This document shows, in pieces, positions 34,438 to 43,500 of a stretch of 64,000 nucleotides of DNA. Numbering within the stretch: position 1 is the stretch's first letter; each line of letters begins with the position of its first letter. Origin of the DNA: Pseudomonadota bacterium (lineage in GTDB: Bacteria > Pseudomonadota > Gammaproteobacteria > Xanthomonadales > Rhodanobacteraceae); the NCBI GenBank assembly GCA_021827205.1, contig JAKAWV010000002.1:60027-124026 (forward strand). Direction: 5' to 3'. The translations under genes and the position numbers were made by a program. A model generated the notes under the pieces. That model saw only the letters and a list, made by a program, of their open reading frames with translations, made no database searches and was not told the DNA's origin.

Positions 34438-34552
34438 CCGCATGGAAAGTCGATTGCGCCACCGCAACGGCGTGACAGTGAATCGCGCATGGCAACCTGA
34501 GTTTTGACGCGACGTCGATACAAACGCGCATCAGCATTAGAATAATGATTGC

Positions 34553-36700
34553 GTGGACACGCCCGACACTGCCGCTGAAATTCCCGCCACGATGGGCAAC
34601 GGCCCTTTGCGTGCCGTGCGGCTCGATGGCCGCGATCCGGGGGCATTGCGTGCCGATATCCTGCGCGCGTTCCATGCGACGTTCGATCGCCATGAAAGCC
34701 TGTTCGAGCTGTTGCGCAACGATGCGGCCTGGCTGGTCAAGCCGATCACGCAGCGCCATCCGCTGATTTTCTATTTCGGCCACACCGCGGCCTTTTTCAT
34801 CAACAAGCTCATCCTGGCCGAGTTGATCAGGCAACGCATCGACCCCGCGTTTGAATCGTTGTTCGCGGTGGGCGTCGATGAAATGAGCTGGGACGACCTC
34901 GATGACATGCACTACGACTGGCCGACGCCGCAGGCGGTGCGCGCGTATCGCGACCGCGTGCGCGAAGTCGTCGATGGCCTGATCCGCAGTCTGCCGCTGG
35001 ATGCGTCCATCACCTGGGACAGCCCGTGGTGGGTGATCCTGATGGGCATCGAGCACGAGCGCATCCACCTCGAGACTTCGTCCGTGCTGATGCGTCAGCA
35101 CCAGCTCGAATACCTCAAGCCGCACCCGGCCTGGCGGCCCTGCCGTGACGGCGGCGTGCCGCCGCGCAACGCGCTGGTGGATGTGCGTGCAAGCCATGTG
35201 CGCCTGGGGCGCGATCGCGATCAGCCGCACGTGTATGGCTGGGACAACGAATTCGGTGCGCACGCGGCCGCTGTCGCGGCGTTCCAGGCCGCGCGCTATC
35301 TGGTCAGCAACCACGAATTTCGCGCTTTCGTCGAGGCCGGTGGTTACGCCGATGACAGCCTGTGGAGCGAGGAGGGCGCGGCGTGGAGGCGCTACACCCG
35401 CGCCGCGCATCCCACGTTCTGGGTGCGCGACGCCGGCGCCTGGCGCCTGCGCCTGCTGGCCGAGGAAGTGCCCATGCCGTGGGACTGGCCGGTGGAAACC
35501 AACTTCCACGAGGCCAAGGCATTCTGCAACTGGCTGGCGCGGCAAAGCGGCCAGCCGGTGCGCCTGCCCAGCGAGGACGAATGGCACGCGTTGCGCCAGC
35601 TCGCCGGCGTCGCGGACGGGCCGCAGCCGCAGCCCGCGCCCGCCAATATCGAGCTGGATCATTGGGCGTCCCCCTGCCCAGTCACGCGTTTCGCCCAAGG
35701 ACCGTTTTGCGACCTGATCGGCAACGTCTGGCAGTGGCTGGAAACGCCCACCTATCCCTTCCCCGGCTTTGCGGTCCATCCCATTTACGACGATTTCACC
35801 ACACCCACCTTCGACGGTCGCCACAACCTGATCAAAGGCGGTTCGTGGATTTCCTGCGGCAATCCGGCCCTGCCGGTTTCGCGCTATGCATTCAGGCGGC
35901 ACTTTTTCCAGCATGCCGGGTTTCGCTACGTGGTCAGCCATGCCCGCACGCAGTTGCCCGAGTCGCAGTACGAAACCGATCGCCTGGTCGCCGAATACTG
36001 CGAATTCCACTTCGGCGAGCGTTATTTCGACGTGCCCAACTTTCCGCGTGCTTTGGCCGAGCTGTGCATCGCGGCGCTGGGCGCGCAGCCGGCGCGCCGC
36101 GCGCTGGATCTCGGTTGCGCCAGCGGGCGTTCGAGCTTCGAGCTGGCGCGGCGTTTCGAGCACGTCACCGGCATCGACTTTTCCGCGCGCTTCATCAGCG
36201 TGTGCACGCACATGGCCGAGCAGGGCAGGTTGCGCTACGCCCTGGTCGAGGAAGGCGAACTCGTCACCTATCGCGAACGCACCCTGGCCGAGCTGGATCT
36301 GGCCGAAGTGGCGCGCAAGGTGGATTTCTTCCAGGGCGATGCCTGCAACCTCAAGCCTCTTTTCAGCGGCTACGACCTGATCCTCGCCGCCAACCTCATC
36401 GACCGTCTGTACAGTCCCGCGCAGTTTCTCAAGCAGGTGCACGAGCGCATCAACCCCGGCGGACTGCTGGTCATCGCCTCGCCCTACACCTGGCTGGCCG
36501 AGCACACCCGGCGCGAGGAGTGGATCGGTGGTTTCCGCAAGGACGGCGAGAACCACACCACCCTCGACGGCTTGCAGGGCATGCTCGGCGCGCATTTCGA
36601 GCGCGTCGGCGCACCGCGTGAGTTGCCGTTCGTGATCCGCGAAACCCGGCGCAAATTCCAGCACAGCCTGTCCGAAGTCAGCGTCTGGCGACGGCGCTGA
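34553..36700 (+). CDS. ovoA: Ovothiol biosynthesis enzyme OvoA (sulfoxide synthase + methyltransferase)
   Basis: A 715-residue bifunctional enzyme. The DinB-like domain (about 30-185) and formylglycine-generating-enzyme-like domain (about 205-465) form 5-histidylcysteine sulfoxide from His, Cys and O2. The iron ligands are visible as His77 (FYFGHTAAFF) and the HX3HXE motif H168/H172/E174 (GIEHERIHLETS). The C-terminal SAM methyltransferase (about 510-715; RRALDLGCASGRSSFELA) N-methylates 4-mercaptohistidine. The start is GTG at 34553. The C-S lyase step (OvoB) is not encoded nearby. The ARH-like gene follows after 35 bp and may be co-transcribed. Confidence 0.95.
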   Translation: MDTPDTAAEIPATMGNGPLRAVRLDGRDPGALRADILRAFHATFDRHESLFELLRNDAAWLVKPITQRHPLIFYFGHTAAFFINKLILAELIRQRIDPAFESLFAVGVDEMSWDDLDDMHYDWPTPQAVRAYRDRVREVVDGLIRSLPLDASITWDSPWWVILMGIEHERIHLETSSVLMRQHQLEYLKPHPAWRPCRDGGVPPRNALVDVRASHVRLGRDRDQPHVYGWDNEFGAHAAAVAAFQAARYLVSNHEFRAFVEAGGYADDSLWSEEGAAWRRYTRAAHPTFWVRDAGAWRLRLLAEEVPMPWDWPVETNFHEAKAFCNWLARQSGQPVRLPSEDEWHALRQLAGVADGPQPQPAPANIELDHWASPCPVTRFAQGPFCDLIGNVWQWLETPTYPFPGFAVHPIYDDFTTPTFDGRHNLIKGGSWISCGNPALPVSRYAFRRHFFQHAGFRYVVSHARTQLPESQYETDRLVAEYCEFHFGERYFDVPNFPRALAELCIAALGAQPARRALDLGCASGRSSFELARRFEHVTGIDFSARFISVCTHMAEQGRLRYALVEEGELVTYRERTLAELDLAEVARKVDFFQGDACNLKPLFSGYDLILAANLIDRLYSPAQFLKQVHERINPGGLLVIASPYTWLAEHTRREEWIGGFRKDGENHTTLDGLQGMLGAHFERVGAPRELPFVIRETRRKFQHSLSEVSVWRRR

Positions 36701-36735
36701 CGGATCTCCGCGCGCGCCCTGTCCGAGTCCCCGTC

Positions 36736-37818
36736 ATGCCGGCATCCGATCTGCAAGACCGTGTCAGTGGCGCCCTGCTCGGCGCGTTCATCGGCGAAGC
36801 CCTGGGCGTGGGCCCGCACTGGTATTACGACCTCGACGCATTGCACGCCGACTTCGGGCCGTGGATCGCCGACTACACCACGCCCAAGCCAGGGCGTTAC
36901 CACTCCGGGCTGCGCGCGGGGCAATCGTCCCAGCCCGGCTGGTTGCTGGAACTGACGCTGCGCAGTCTGGTCGAGTGCGGCGCTTACGACGAGGCCGATT
37001 TCTGCCGCCGCATCGACACGGCATTCTTCCCGCTGCTCGACGGCACGCCGCAGGGTGGTCCCGGCGGTTACACCAGCCAGTCGATGCGCGAAGCCTGGCG
37101 CAAGCGCGTGCGGCAGGGCCTGCCGTGGGGGCGCGTCGGCGGCCATGCCGACAACACCGAAGCGGCCGAACGCACGCTGGCCATCGCGGTGCGCTACGCG
37201 CGTGCGCCGCGTCAGCTCGCCGGGTTTGTCGGCGCCAACACCGTGCTCACGCAAATCGATCCAACCATCGGCGCGATGACCACCGCGTACTGCGCGGTGC
37301 TGGGCCTGCTGATCCAGGGGCATGCGCTCGATGCGCAGATTTCGGCCCGGCTCATGGCGCTGGTGCGCGGCGGCGAGCTGCCGTTTCACACGGTCACCGC
37401 CGCGGCGCTGGATACCGTTCCCGCGGGCGCGGAAGCCGCGCTGCGGCCGGGGCAGTTCGCTTCCCCCGATGCCCTGCTCACGCCGGGCAACATCGCCCGC
37501 GCCGCCGCCGATCCCGGGGTGCGCATCGAACCGGCGTGGAAAGCGTCGCTGGTGTACGGCATGCCCTGCGCCGTGTACCACCAGTTTCCCGCCGCGTACT
37601 ACCTCGCCGCGCGTTTCGCCGACGATTTCGAGGCCGCCGTGCTGCACGCGATCAATGGCGGCGGCCAGAATCAGGCGCGCGCCATGCTCATCGGTGCGCT
37701 GGTCGGGGCGATGGTCGGCCTGTCCGCGATCCCGCAGCGCTTCATCAGCGGCCTGGAGCGCGCCACGCAGCGCCTGGACTGGGCGCGACAACTCGCGGCG
37801 CAAATCGAGCACGCATAG
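36736..37818 (+). CDS. ADP-ribosylglycohydrolase-like protein with degenerate metal motifs
   Basis: 360 residues with the all-helical ADP-ribosylglycohydrolase (DraG/ARH) fold pattern: RVSGALLGAFIGEALGVGPHWYYD at the N-terminus and NGGGQNQARAMLIGALVGAM near the C-terminus. Enzymatically active relatives carry GDALG, an (S/T)DDT motif and a GGDxDT motif that bind two Mg ions. Here these read GEALG, no clear DDT, and GGGQNQ. The protein may therefore be a lyase- or isomerase-like derivative, a binding protein, or inactive like J1-crystallin. Its tight position after ovoA suggests a role in the same pathway; this is inference. Confidence 0.85.
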   Translation: MPASDLQDRVSGALLGAFIGEALGVGPHWYYDLDALHADFGPWIADYTTPKPGRYHSGLRAGQSSQPGWLLELTLRSLVECGAYDEADFCRRIDTAFFPLLDGTPQGGPGGYTSQSMREAWRKRVRQGLPWGRVGGHADNTEAAERTLAIAVRYARAPRQLAGFVGANTVLTQIDPTIGAMTTAYCAVLGLLIQGHALDAQISARLMALVRGGELPFHTVTAAALDTVPAGAEAALRPGQFASPDALLTPGNIARAAADPGVRIEPAWKASLVYGMPCAVYHQFPAAYYLAARFADDFEAAVLHAINGGGQNQARAMLIGALVGAMVGLSAIPQRFISGLERATQRLDWARQLAAQIEHA

Positions 37819-37918
37819 GCGCGCCGACCCAGGCCGGGCGCAGCCATGCCTGCCGCCGCGCGATGTCCGCCAGCGCGGCGCAGTAGCATGCGGCATGGTC
37901 AACGGCGGGGGAAACACC

Positions 37919-38482
37919 ATGATCCGCATCATCACGGCTTTGGCGCTGCGGCTGTTCGCAATCTATGTCCTGGCGCTGGCGGCGCTGGGCCTGCCTGAGT
38001 TGTTGCTGAGCGTTGCCCAGGCATTCGATCCGGCAGAGTCATTGCGCGCGCACTGGCTGTTGGTGATCATCATGTTGTCGCTGCTGCTGCTATTGGCGTT
38101 GTTGTTGTTCACACTGTTGTGGCGGCTGGGCAACGGAGCCCTGCGCAACGCGGAAGCGCTTGCCACGTCCGGCATGACCGCAACGGCGGGTGCGCAACCC
38201 ATCGATTTTCAGCGCTGGCAGGCACTGTTGTTCTCGCTGCTCGGGCTCTACTTTTGCGGGCGCGGTCTGGCAGACGGTGGTTCGTCCATGCTCGCTTGGC
38301 TGATGCAGCCGCCTTTGCCATTGCCCGACGTTGGCGTCGTCGACATGAACGGGCTGCTGGCCTTTGAACACGCCATGGCCGCACTGCGCGCGCTGATCGA
38401 GCTGCTGATCGGGCTGGGAATCCTCATTGCTGCCAGGCGTTTGCTGAAGGCGCAGCGACCGGCCGTATCCGTCGCGGGATAA
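37919..38482 (+). CDS. Hypothetical membrane protein (about 4 TM helices)
   Basis: 187 residues from the ATG at 37919, which follows GGGGGAAAC. Hydrophobic spans occur around residues 5-27, 42-65, 97-115 and 150-172, with a short hydrophilic linker after the second. No family motif is recognised. It lies 100 bp downstream of the ARH-like gene on the same strand and convergently with priA. Confidence 0.7.
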   Translation: MIRIITALALRLFAIYVLALAALGLPELLLSVAQAFDPAESLRAHWLLVIIMLSLLLLLALLLFTLLWRLGNGALRNAEALATSGMTATAGAQPIDFQRWQALLFSLLGLYFCGRGLADGGSSMLAWLMQPPLPLPDVGVVDMNGLLAFEHAMAALRALIELLIGLGILIAARRLLKAQRPAVSVAG

Positions 38483-38505
38483 CGCGACGGCCAAGGCCAC
38501 GCGGC

Positions 38506-40689
38506 TCAGCCCATCTCCAGCGGATCGACATCCAGCGACCAGCGCAGGGCGCGCGCTTGCGGCAGGGTTTCCAGCACCAGCGCCCAGGGCTTGAGCGCGC
38601 GGTGCAGCGCGCCGCGCTGCGCGCTGGCCAGCAGCAATTGGCCGCACCAGCGCGGGCCGCGGCGCGGCAACGGCGCGGGCATCGGGCCGATGATTTCGAT
38701 GGCGGCGCTGTTCGGCAGCGCGGTGCGCGCGGCGTCGAGAAACGCGAACAATGCGGCCTCGTGCGCGGCCTCGGCGCGCAACAGCGCGTGATAGGCGAAC
38801 GGCGGCAAGCGCGCGGCGCGGCGTTCGTCGAGCAGACTGGCGGCCAGCGCGTGGTAACCGCCACTGAGCAATTGCAGCAGCAGCGGATGGTCGGGGTGGC
38901 GCGTTTGCAGCAGCACGTGCCCGGGCTGCGTACCGCGACCGGCGCGGCCGGCGACCTGCACGATGAGTTGCGCGAGGCGCTCGGGCGCGCGGAAGTCGAT
39001 GCTGTACAGGCCCTCGTCCACGCTGGTCACGGCCACCAAGGTCAGGCGCGGCAGATCGTGACCCTTGGCCAGCATCTGCGTGCCCACCAGCAGGGCCGGG
39101 CCGTGTTCGGGCAGACGCGTGTCCAGCGCGGCCTGCGCGGAGCGCGTGCGCGTGGTTTCGCGATCCACGCGCACTAGTGGTATGTCGGGGAAGCGTTCGG
39201 CCAGCGCCGTCTCCAGCCGCTCGGTGCCGTGGCCCTGCGCTTGCAGCGCGCTGCTGCCGCAGGCCGGGCAGATCGGTGGTACCGGCTGCAGGCGACCGCA
39301 CAGATGGCATTCGAGGCGCTGCGCGGCGCGGTGCCAGGTGAGCGGGCGCGCGCAGTGCGGACAGCCGGCGTGCCAGCCGCACTGCGCGCAACTCAGCACC
39401 GGCGCGTAGCCGCGGCGGTTGCGGAACACCATGGCCTGCTCGCCGCGCGCGAAGGTTGCGCCGAGCGCATCCAGCAGCGGCGCGCTGAGGCCGTGCTCGC
39501 TGCGCTGGCGGCGCAGGTCGATCAGTTCCACGCGCGGCGCCGGGCGCGCATTGGCGCGCGTCGGCAGACGCAGATGCGCATAGCGCCCGCGCGCGGCGTT
39601 GCTCAGGGTTTCCAGCGCCGGCGTGGCCGAACCCAGCAGCACCGGGATGCCTAGCGCCTGGGCGCGTTTCAGTGCCAGATCGCGCGCGTGATAGCGCAGC
39701 CCGTCCTGCTGCTTGTAGCTGGCGTCGTGCTCCTCGTCGATCACGAGCAGGCCCGCGTGCGGCAGCGGCGCGAACACCGCCGAGCGCGTGCCCAGCAGCA
39801 CGCGCGCGGCGCCGCTGCGCGCGCGCAGCCAGGCCTCGGCGCGCAGGCCGTCGCTGAGTCCGGAGTGCAGCAGATCGATGCTCACCCCCAGACGCGCGTG
39901 CAGGCGCTGCGCGGTTTGCGCGATCAGACCGATCTCGGGCACCAGTACCAGCGCCTGCCGGCCCTGCGCCAGCACTTCGCGTATGCGCGCCAGGTACACC
40001 TCGGTCTTGCCGCTGCCGGTGACACCATCGAGCAGGGTCACGGAAAACCCCGGCGGCTGCGCGCGCAGTCGCGCCAGGGCATCACTTTGCGCGGCGTTGA
40101 GCGCGGGCGCGGCGATGGGCGTGGTCGGCGCGTCCTCGGCGGCGATGATCAAGCCGCCACGGCGCAGGCGCGCGAGCGCGACGCGCTCGGCGGCGGGCAG
40201 CGCGCGCACGCATTCCGCGGGCAGCGCGGCGGCGGCGAGTCGTTGCAACAGCGCAAGGCCGGCGCCGCGCGTGCGGCTGGCCTGCAGCGCGGCGCGGCCG
40301 GCTTCGCTCATCGCCCACGCCTGCGCGCGCAGCGCCGGCAGCGCGCGGCCGTCGCGCAGCGCCACCGGTAGCGCATTGAGCAGGGCCTCGCCGGGGCTGC
40401 CCAGCCAGTACTCCGCGGCCCACAGCACGCTGGCCAGCAGTTCGGCATCGAGCAGCGGCGTGTCATCGAGGATGGCGGTGACCGGCTTGAGTTGCGCCGC
40501 GGGCACGGCGCTGCCCGCCACGCACTCGACCACTACGCCGATACGCGTGCTGCGACCGAACGGCACGCGCACACGCACGCCCGCAATGGGCGCAGGAAAA
40601 GACTCGGCCAAGGTGTAATCGAACAGTCGCCGCAGCGGTACCGGCAACGCCACGCGCAGCACACGCGGCGCGACGTCGGCTTGCGTCAT
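38506..40689 (-). CDS. priA: Primosomal protein N' (replication restart helicase)
   Basis: A 727-residue 3'-5' superfamily-2 helicase that loads the replisome at stalled forks. The N-terminal DNA-binding domain starts VLRVALPVPLRRLFDYTL. Walker A is TLLDGVTGSGKTEVYL, the DEEH box is LVIDEEHDASYKQQDGLRYH, and paired cysteines of the zinc-binding insert are visible (CAQCGWHAGCPHC; CPACGSSALQ). Motif V/VI: GTQMLAKGHDLPRLTLV and QVAGRAGRGTQPG. The start ATG at 40689 is chosen over one 33 nt upstream. Two DnaA-box-like sequences lie about 60-85 bp upstream. Confidence 0.96.
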   Translation of the reverse strand: MTQADVAPRVLRVALPVPLRRLFDYTLAESFPAPIAGVRVRVPFGRSTRIGVVVECVAGSAVPAAQLKPVTAILDDTPLLDAELLASVLWAAEYWLGSPGEALLNALPVALRDGRALPALRAQAWAMSEAGRAALQASRTRGAGLALLQRLAAAALPAECVRALPAAERVALARLRRGGLIIAAEDAPTTPIAAPALNAAQSDALARLRAQPPGFSVTLLDGVTGSGKTEVYLARIREVLAQGRQALVLVPEIGLIAQTAQRLHARLGVSIDLLHSGLSDGLRAEAWLRARSGAARVLLGTRSAVFAPLPHAGLLVIDEEHDASYKQQDGLRYHARDLALKRAQALGIPVLLGSATPALETLSNAARGRYAHLRLPTRANARPAPRVELIDLRRQRSEHGLSAPLLDALGATFARGEQAMVFRNRRGYAPVLSCAQCGWHAGCPHCARPLTWHRAAQRLECHLCGRLQPVPPICPACGSSALQAQGHGTERLETALAERFPDIPLVRVDRETTRTRSAQAALDTRLPEHGPALLVGTQMLAKGHDLPRLTLVAVTSVDEGLYSIDFRAPERLAQLIVQVAGRAGRGTQPGHVLLQTRHPDHPLLLQLLSGGYHALAASLLDERRAARLPPFAYHALLRAEAAHEAALFAFLDAARTALPNSAAIEIIGPMPAPLPRRGPRWCGQLLLASAQRGALHRALKPWALVLETLPQARALRWSLDVDPLEMG

Positions 40690-40749
40690 GTTCGTGTGCG
40701 GCTGCGCAACTTCGCGAGGCAAAGGCAGGATTCCGAAAGGATTTGCGGC

Positions 40750-40772
40750 TTATCCACATCGGCTGGGGATAA
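40750..40772. promoter_or_regulatory. Inverted pair of DnaA boxes upstream of priA
   Basis: TTATCCACA (40750-40758) is a consensus DnaA box. TGGGGATAA (40764-40772) is the complement of TTATCCCCA, a one-mismatch box, facing the first across five bases. They fall in the priA upstream region. The rest of the 309-bp gap (40690-40998) shows no gene I can support. Confidence 0.6.
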
Positions 40773-40998
40773 GTCTGTGCATGGGAGGCTGCACGGACCC
40801 GCGCGCACCTTGCCACAGCGTGCCGCGGCTTGCCTTGGACACATTTTCAACAAAGCGTCACATGGTTTGCGAATCAATCAGTTGCACGACCACAGCCGAG
40901 CCGCTTCACGCGCGCCAAACACCAGCATGCGCGGCCCCAAGCGTCGTCTGCACGACATCACGCTGCTGTGCACAACGCCTTCCGTGAACGAAAAATTC

Positions 40999-41990
40999 CT
41001 ATTGCGCCGCGGCCAGCAAACCAGCCTCGCGCAGCCATGCCACGGTGTCAGCGGCCATGGCTTGCAGCGGCTGATGGCGGTAGCCCAATTCGGCGCATGC
41101 GCGGGCGTCATTCACGCACAGATGATGGCAGGCCAGGGCCACGCCTTCGGGGTCAGCGCCGGTGGTTTGCCATTCAAGGCGGCGGCGGATTCGTCGAGCA
41201 CGGCGCGCAGCCACAGCACGGTGCGCGGCAGGGTGCGGCGTGGCGCCGGCAGGTGCAGCGCCTGCGCCAGCGCCGCGACCAGCGCGCTGAAGGGCGCCGC
41301 ACTGCCGCCCAGCGCCCATGTCCGCAGCGGCGCCGGATGCAGGGCCGCCGCCACGTGCGCGGCAGCGACCTCGCGCACATCGGCGAACGCACCCACGCCG
41401 GGCGGCGCACCGGGCAGGCGGCGCGCGGCGATGAGTTGCGCCAGGCGCGACCAGTTGTGGCGATCGCCGGGGCCGAGGATGTGGCTGGGCTGCAGCACCG
41501 CGGCGTTGATGCGCCCGGCCTGCGCGGCGGCGCACACCTGCGCCTCGGCCAACGCCTTGGTGCGCGCGTAGTGCACCGGGCCGTGCAGGCCAAGGCGCGG
41601 CGCGTCCTCGTCGATGCAGGTTGCGGTCAGGCCGTAGACGCTGATGCTGGAGGTGTAGACGAAGCGGCGCACGCCGGCGCGGATGGCGGCATCCAGCAGC
41701 GCGCGCGTGCCGTCGACGTTGACGCGCCACTGCCGCGCACGCTCGCGCCGCCACACGCTGGTATCGGCGGCGATGTGAAACACGACATCGGGCGCGGGAG
41801 TCAGCGCGCGCGCCAGCAGCGCGGCGTCGTTGATGTCGCCCTGGAATACCTCGATGCCGGCGGCGGCCAGCGCGGCGCGGCTGCAGTCGCTGTGCGCCAG
41901 CGCGCGCAGCGCCACGCCCTGACGCTGCAGCGCGGCGCGCACGTGGCCGCCGAGAAATCCGCCCGCTCCGGTGATGAGTGCACTGCGCAT
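40999..41990 (-). pseudogene. NAD-dependent epimerase/dehydratase, frameshifted near the C-terminus
   Basis: An extended SDR starting MRSALITGAGGFLGGHVRAAL (Rossmann GxxGxxG), with the catalytic YARTK at about residue 150 and an SSISVYG segment. The main reading frame ends prematurely at 41112 after NGKPPALTPKAWPW. The neighbouring frame continues with the expected C-terminus (EGVALACHHLCVNDARACAELGY...VAWLREAGLL) to 40999. One extra base in the run of four Gs at 41149-41152 (Cs on the coding strand) would join them. Either the gene is newly inactivated, the protein has an altered tail, or this is a sequencing error. It is divergent from the MATE gene. Confidence 0.85.
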
Positions 41991-42080
41991 GTCCGGCCTC
42001 GTTCGTGCGTGACGCCGCAAGCATCGGAGCCCCGCCGGCACCGGCTACACTGCGCGGCTTTCGCATCACAAGCAGGGATC

Positions 42081-43448
42081 ATGGCACGCGTCGATACGCG
42101 CCGGTTCGCGGACGAAGCCTGGAGCACGCTGCGTCTGGCGCTGCCGCTGATCACCGGGCAACTGGCGGCGGTCGGCATGAGCGCGGTCGATGCGGTGATG
42201 GCCGGGCACTACTCGGCCGACGTGCTGGGCGCGGTGGCGGTGGGCGTGAGCCTGTGGTCGCTGGCCGTGGTCACCGCGATCGGGCTGATGATGGCGCTGC
42301 CGCCGTCGGTGGCGCAGTTGGTCGGTGCCGGGCGTCGCGCGGAAATCGGTCCGCTGTTCCGTCAGGCGTTGTGGCTGGCGCTGAGCATGGGCCTGCTGCT
42401 GTTCGCCGCGGTGCACTGGCTGGCGCCGCTGGTGGTGCGCGCGCTGCACGTGGACCCGCGGCTGTGGCCGCAGGTGACCGCGTTCCTGCACGCGGTGTCC
42501 TTCGGCGCGCCGGCGATCGCCGGCTATTTCGCGCTGCGTGGCGTGTCCGAGGGCATGGGGCATACACGGCCGACCATGTACTTCGGCCTGCTCGGGCTGG
42601 TGCTGCTGGTGCCGCTGGATTACGTGCTGATGTACGGCAAGCTGGGCCTGCCGGCGCTGGGCGCGCAGGGCAGCGGCATGGCCACGGCGCTGATCCTGTG
42701 GGCCGAGCTGGGCGGGTTCGCGCTGTACATGCGTCGCGCGCGCATCTATGACGGCCTGCATTTGTTCAAGCGCCCGGAGTCGCCGGACCTGCGCGCGCTG
42801 GGTGCGCTGCTGCGCCTGGGCATGCCGATGGCCTTCAGCCTGCTGATGGAGGCGGGGCTGTTCGTGGCCGCGGCGCTGGCCATCGGACGCCTGGGCGCGG
42901 ACGTGGTGGCCAGCCATCAGATCGCATTGAACGTGGCCTCGGTGACTTTCATGCTGCCGCTGGGCCTGGCCATGGCGATCACCGTGCGCGTGGGTTTCGC
43001 GGTGGGTCGCGGCGATGCGCGCGGGGTGCGCTACGCCGGCTACAGCGGCATCGCGCTGACCCTGCTGACGCAGAGTTTTTCCACCGCGCTGATGCTGGGT
43101 TTTCCGCACGCCATCGCCGCGATCTACACCGACAATCCGCGCGTGATCGCGCTGGCCGCGCAATTGCTGGTGCTGGCCGGCATTTTCCAGTTTTCCGACG
43201 GCATCCAGGTGGCCTCGGCCGGCGCGCTGCGCGGGCTCAAGGACACGCGCGTGCCGATGTTCATCACCGCGTTCGCTTATTGGGTGGTGGGTTTTCCGCT
43301 GGGCCTGTATCTGGGTTTCGCCCGGCATCTGGGTGCGCGCGGCGTGTGGATGGGCCTGATCGCCGGACTGAGCATGGCCGCGCTGCTGCTGTTCGCGCGT
43401 TTCGTGCGCAGCGCGCACAGGCTGAACCTCGCGACCGATGACGGATGA
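42081..43448 (+). CDS. MATE family multidrug/metabolite exporter (NorM-like)
   Basis: 455 residues, about 12 transmembrane helices in two halves. Characteristic segments are RLALPLITGQLAAVGMSAVDAVMAGHYSADVLGAVAVG at the start (PxxxxQ and D in helix 1), GVSEGMGHTRPTM, and in the second half GMPMAFSLLMEAGLF and SDGIQVASAGALRGLKDTRVPM. It exchanges Na+ or H+ for cationic compounds; the substrate is not predictable. The ATG at 42081 follows CAGGGA. A TACACT -10-like hexamer lies about 30 bp upstream. Confidence 0.93.
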   Translation: MARVDTRRFADEAWSTLRLALPLITGQLAAVGMSAVDAVMAGHYSADVLGAVAVGVSLWSLAVVTAIGLMMALPPSVAQLVGAGRRAEIGPLFRQALWLALSMGLLLFAAVHWLAPLVVRALHVDPRLWPQVTAFLHAVSFGAPAIAGYFALRGVSEGMGHTRPTMYFGLLGLVLLVPLDYVLMYGKLGLPALGAQGSGMATALILWAELGGFALYMRRARIYDGLHLFKRPESPDLRALGALLRLGMPMAFSLLMEAGLFVAAALAIGRLGADVVASHQIALNVASVTFMLPLGLAMAITVRVGFAVGRGDARGVRYAGYSGIALTLLTQSFSTALMLGFPHAIAAIYTDNPRVIALAAQLLVLAGIFQFSDGIQVASAGALRGLKDTRVPMFITAFAYWVVGFPLGLYLGFARHLGARGVWMGLIAGLSMAALLLFARFVRSAHRLNLATDDG

Positions 43449-43500
43449 CGCCCGCACCGCGCTGGGCTAGGCTGCGCGTTTTCCGGTTCGGGGCAGCGTC

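Noticed and set aside
40690-40998. Small noncoding RNA or secondary replication origin near the DnaA boxes
   Set aside because: Only two boxes, no AT-rich unwinding element, and no recognisable RNA fold; kept only as a regulatory site.
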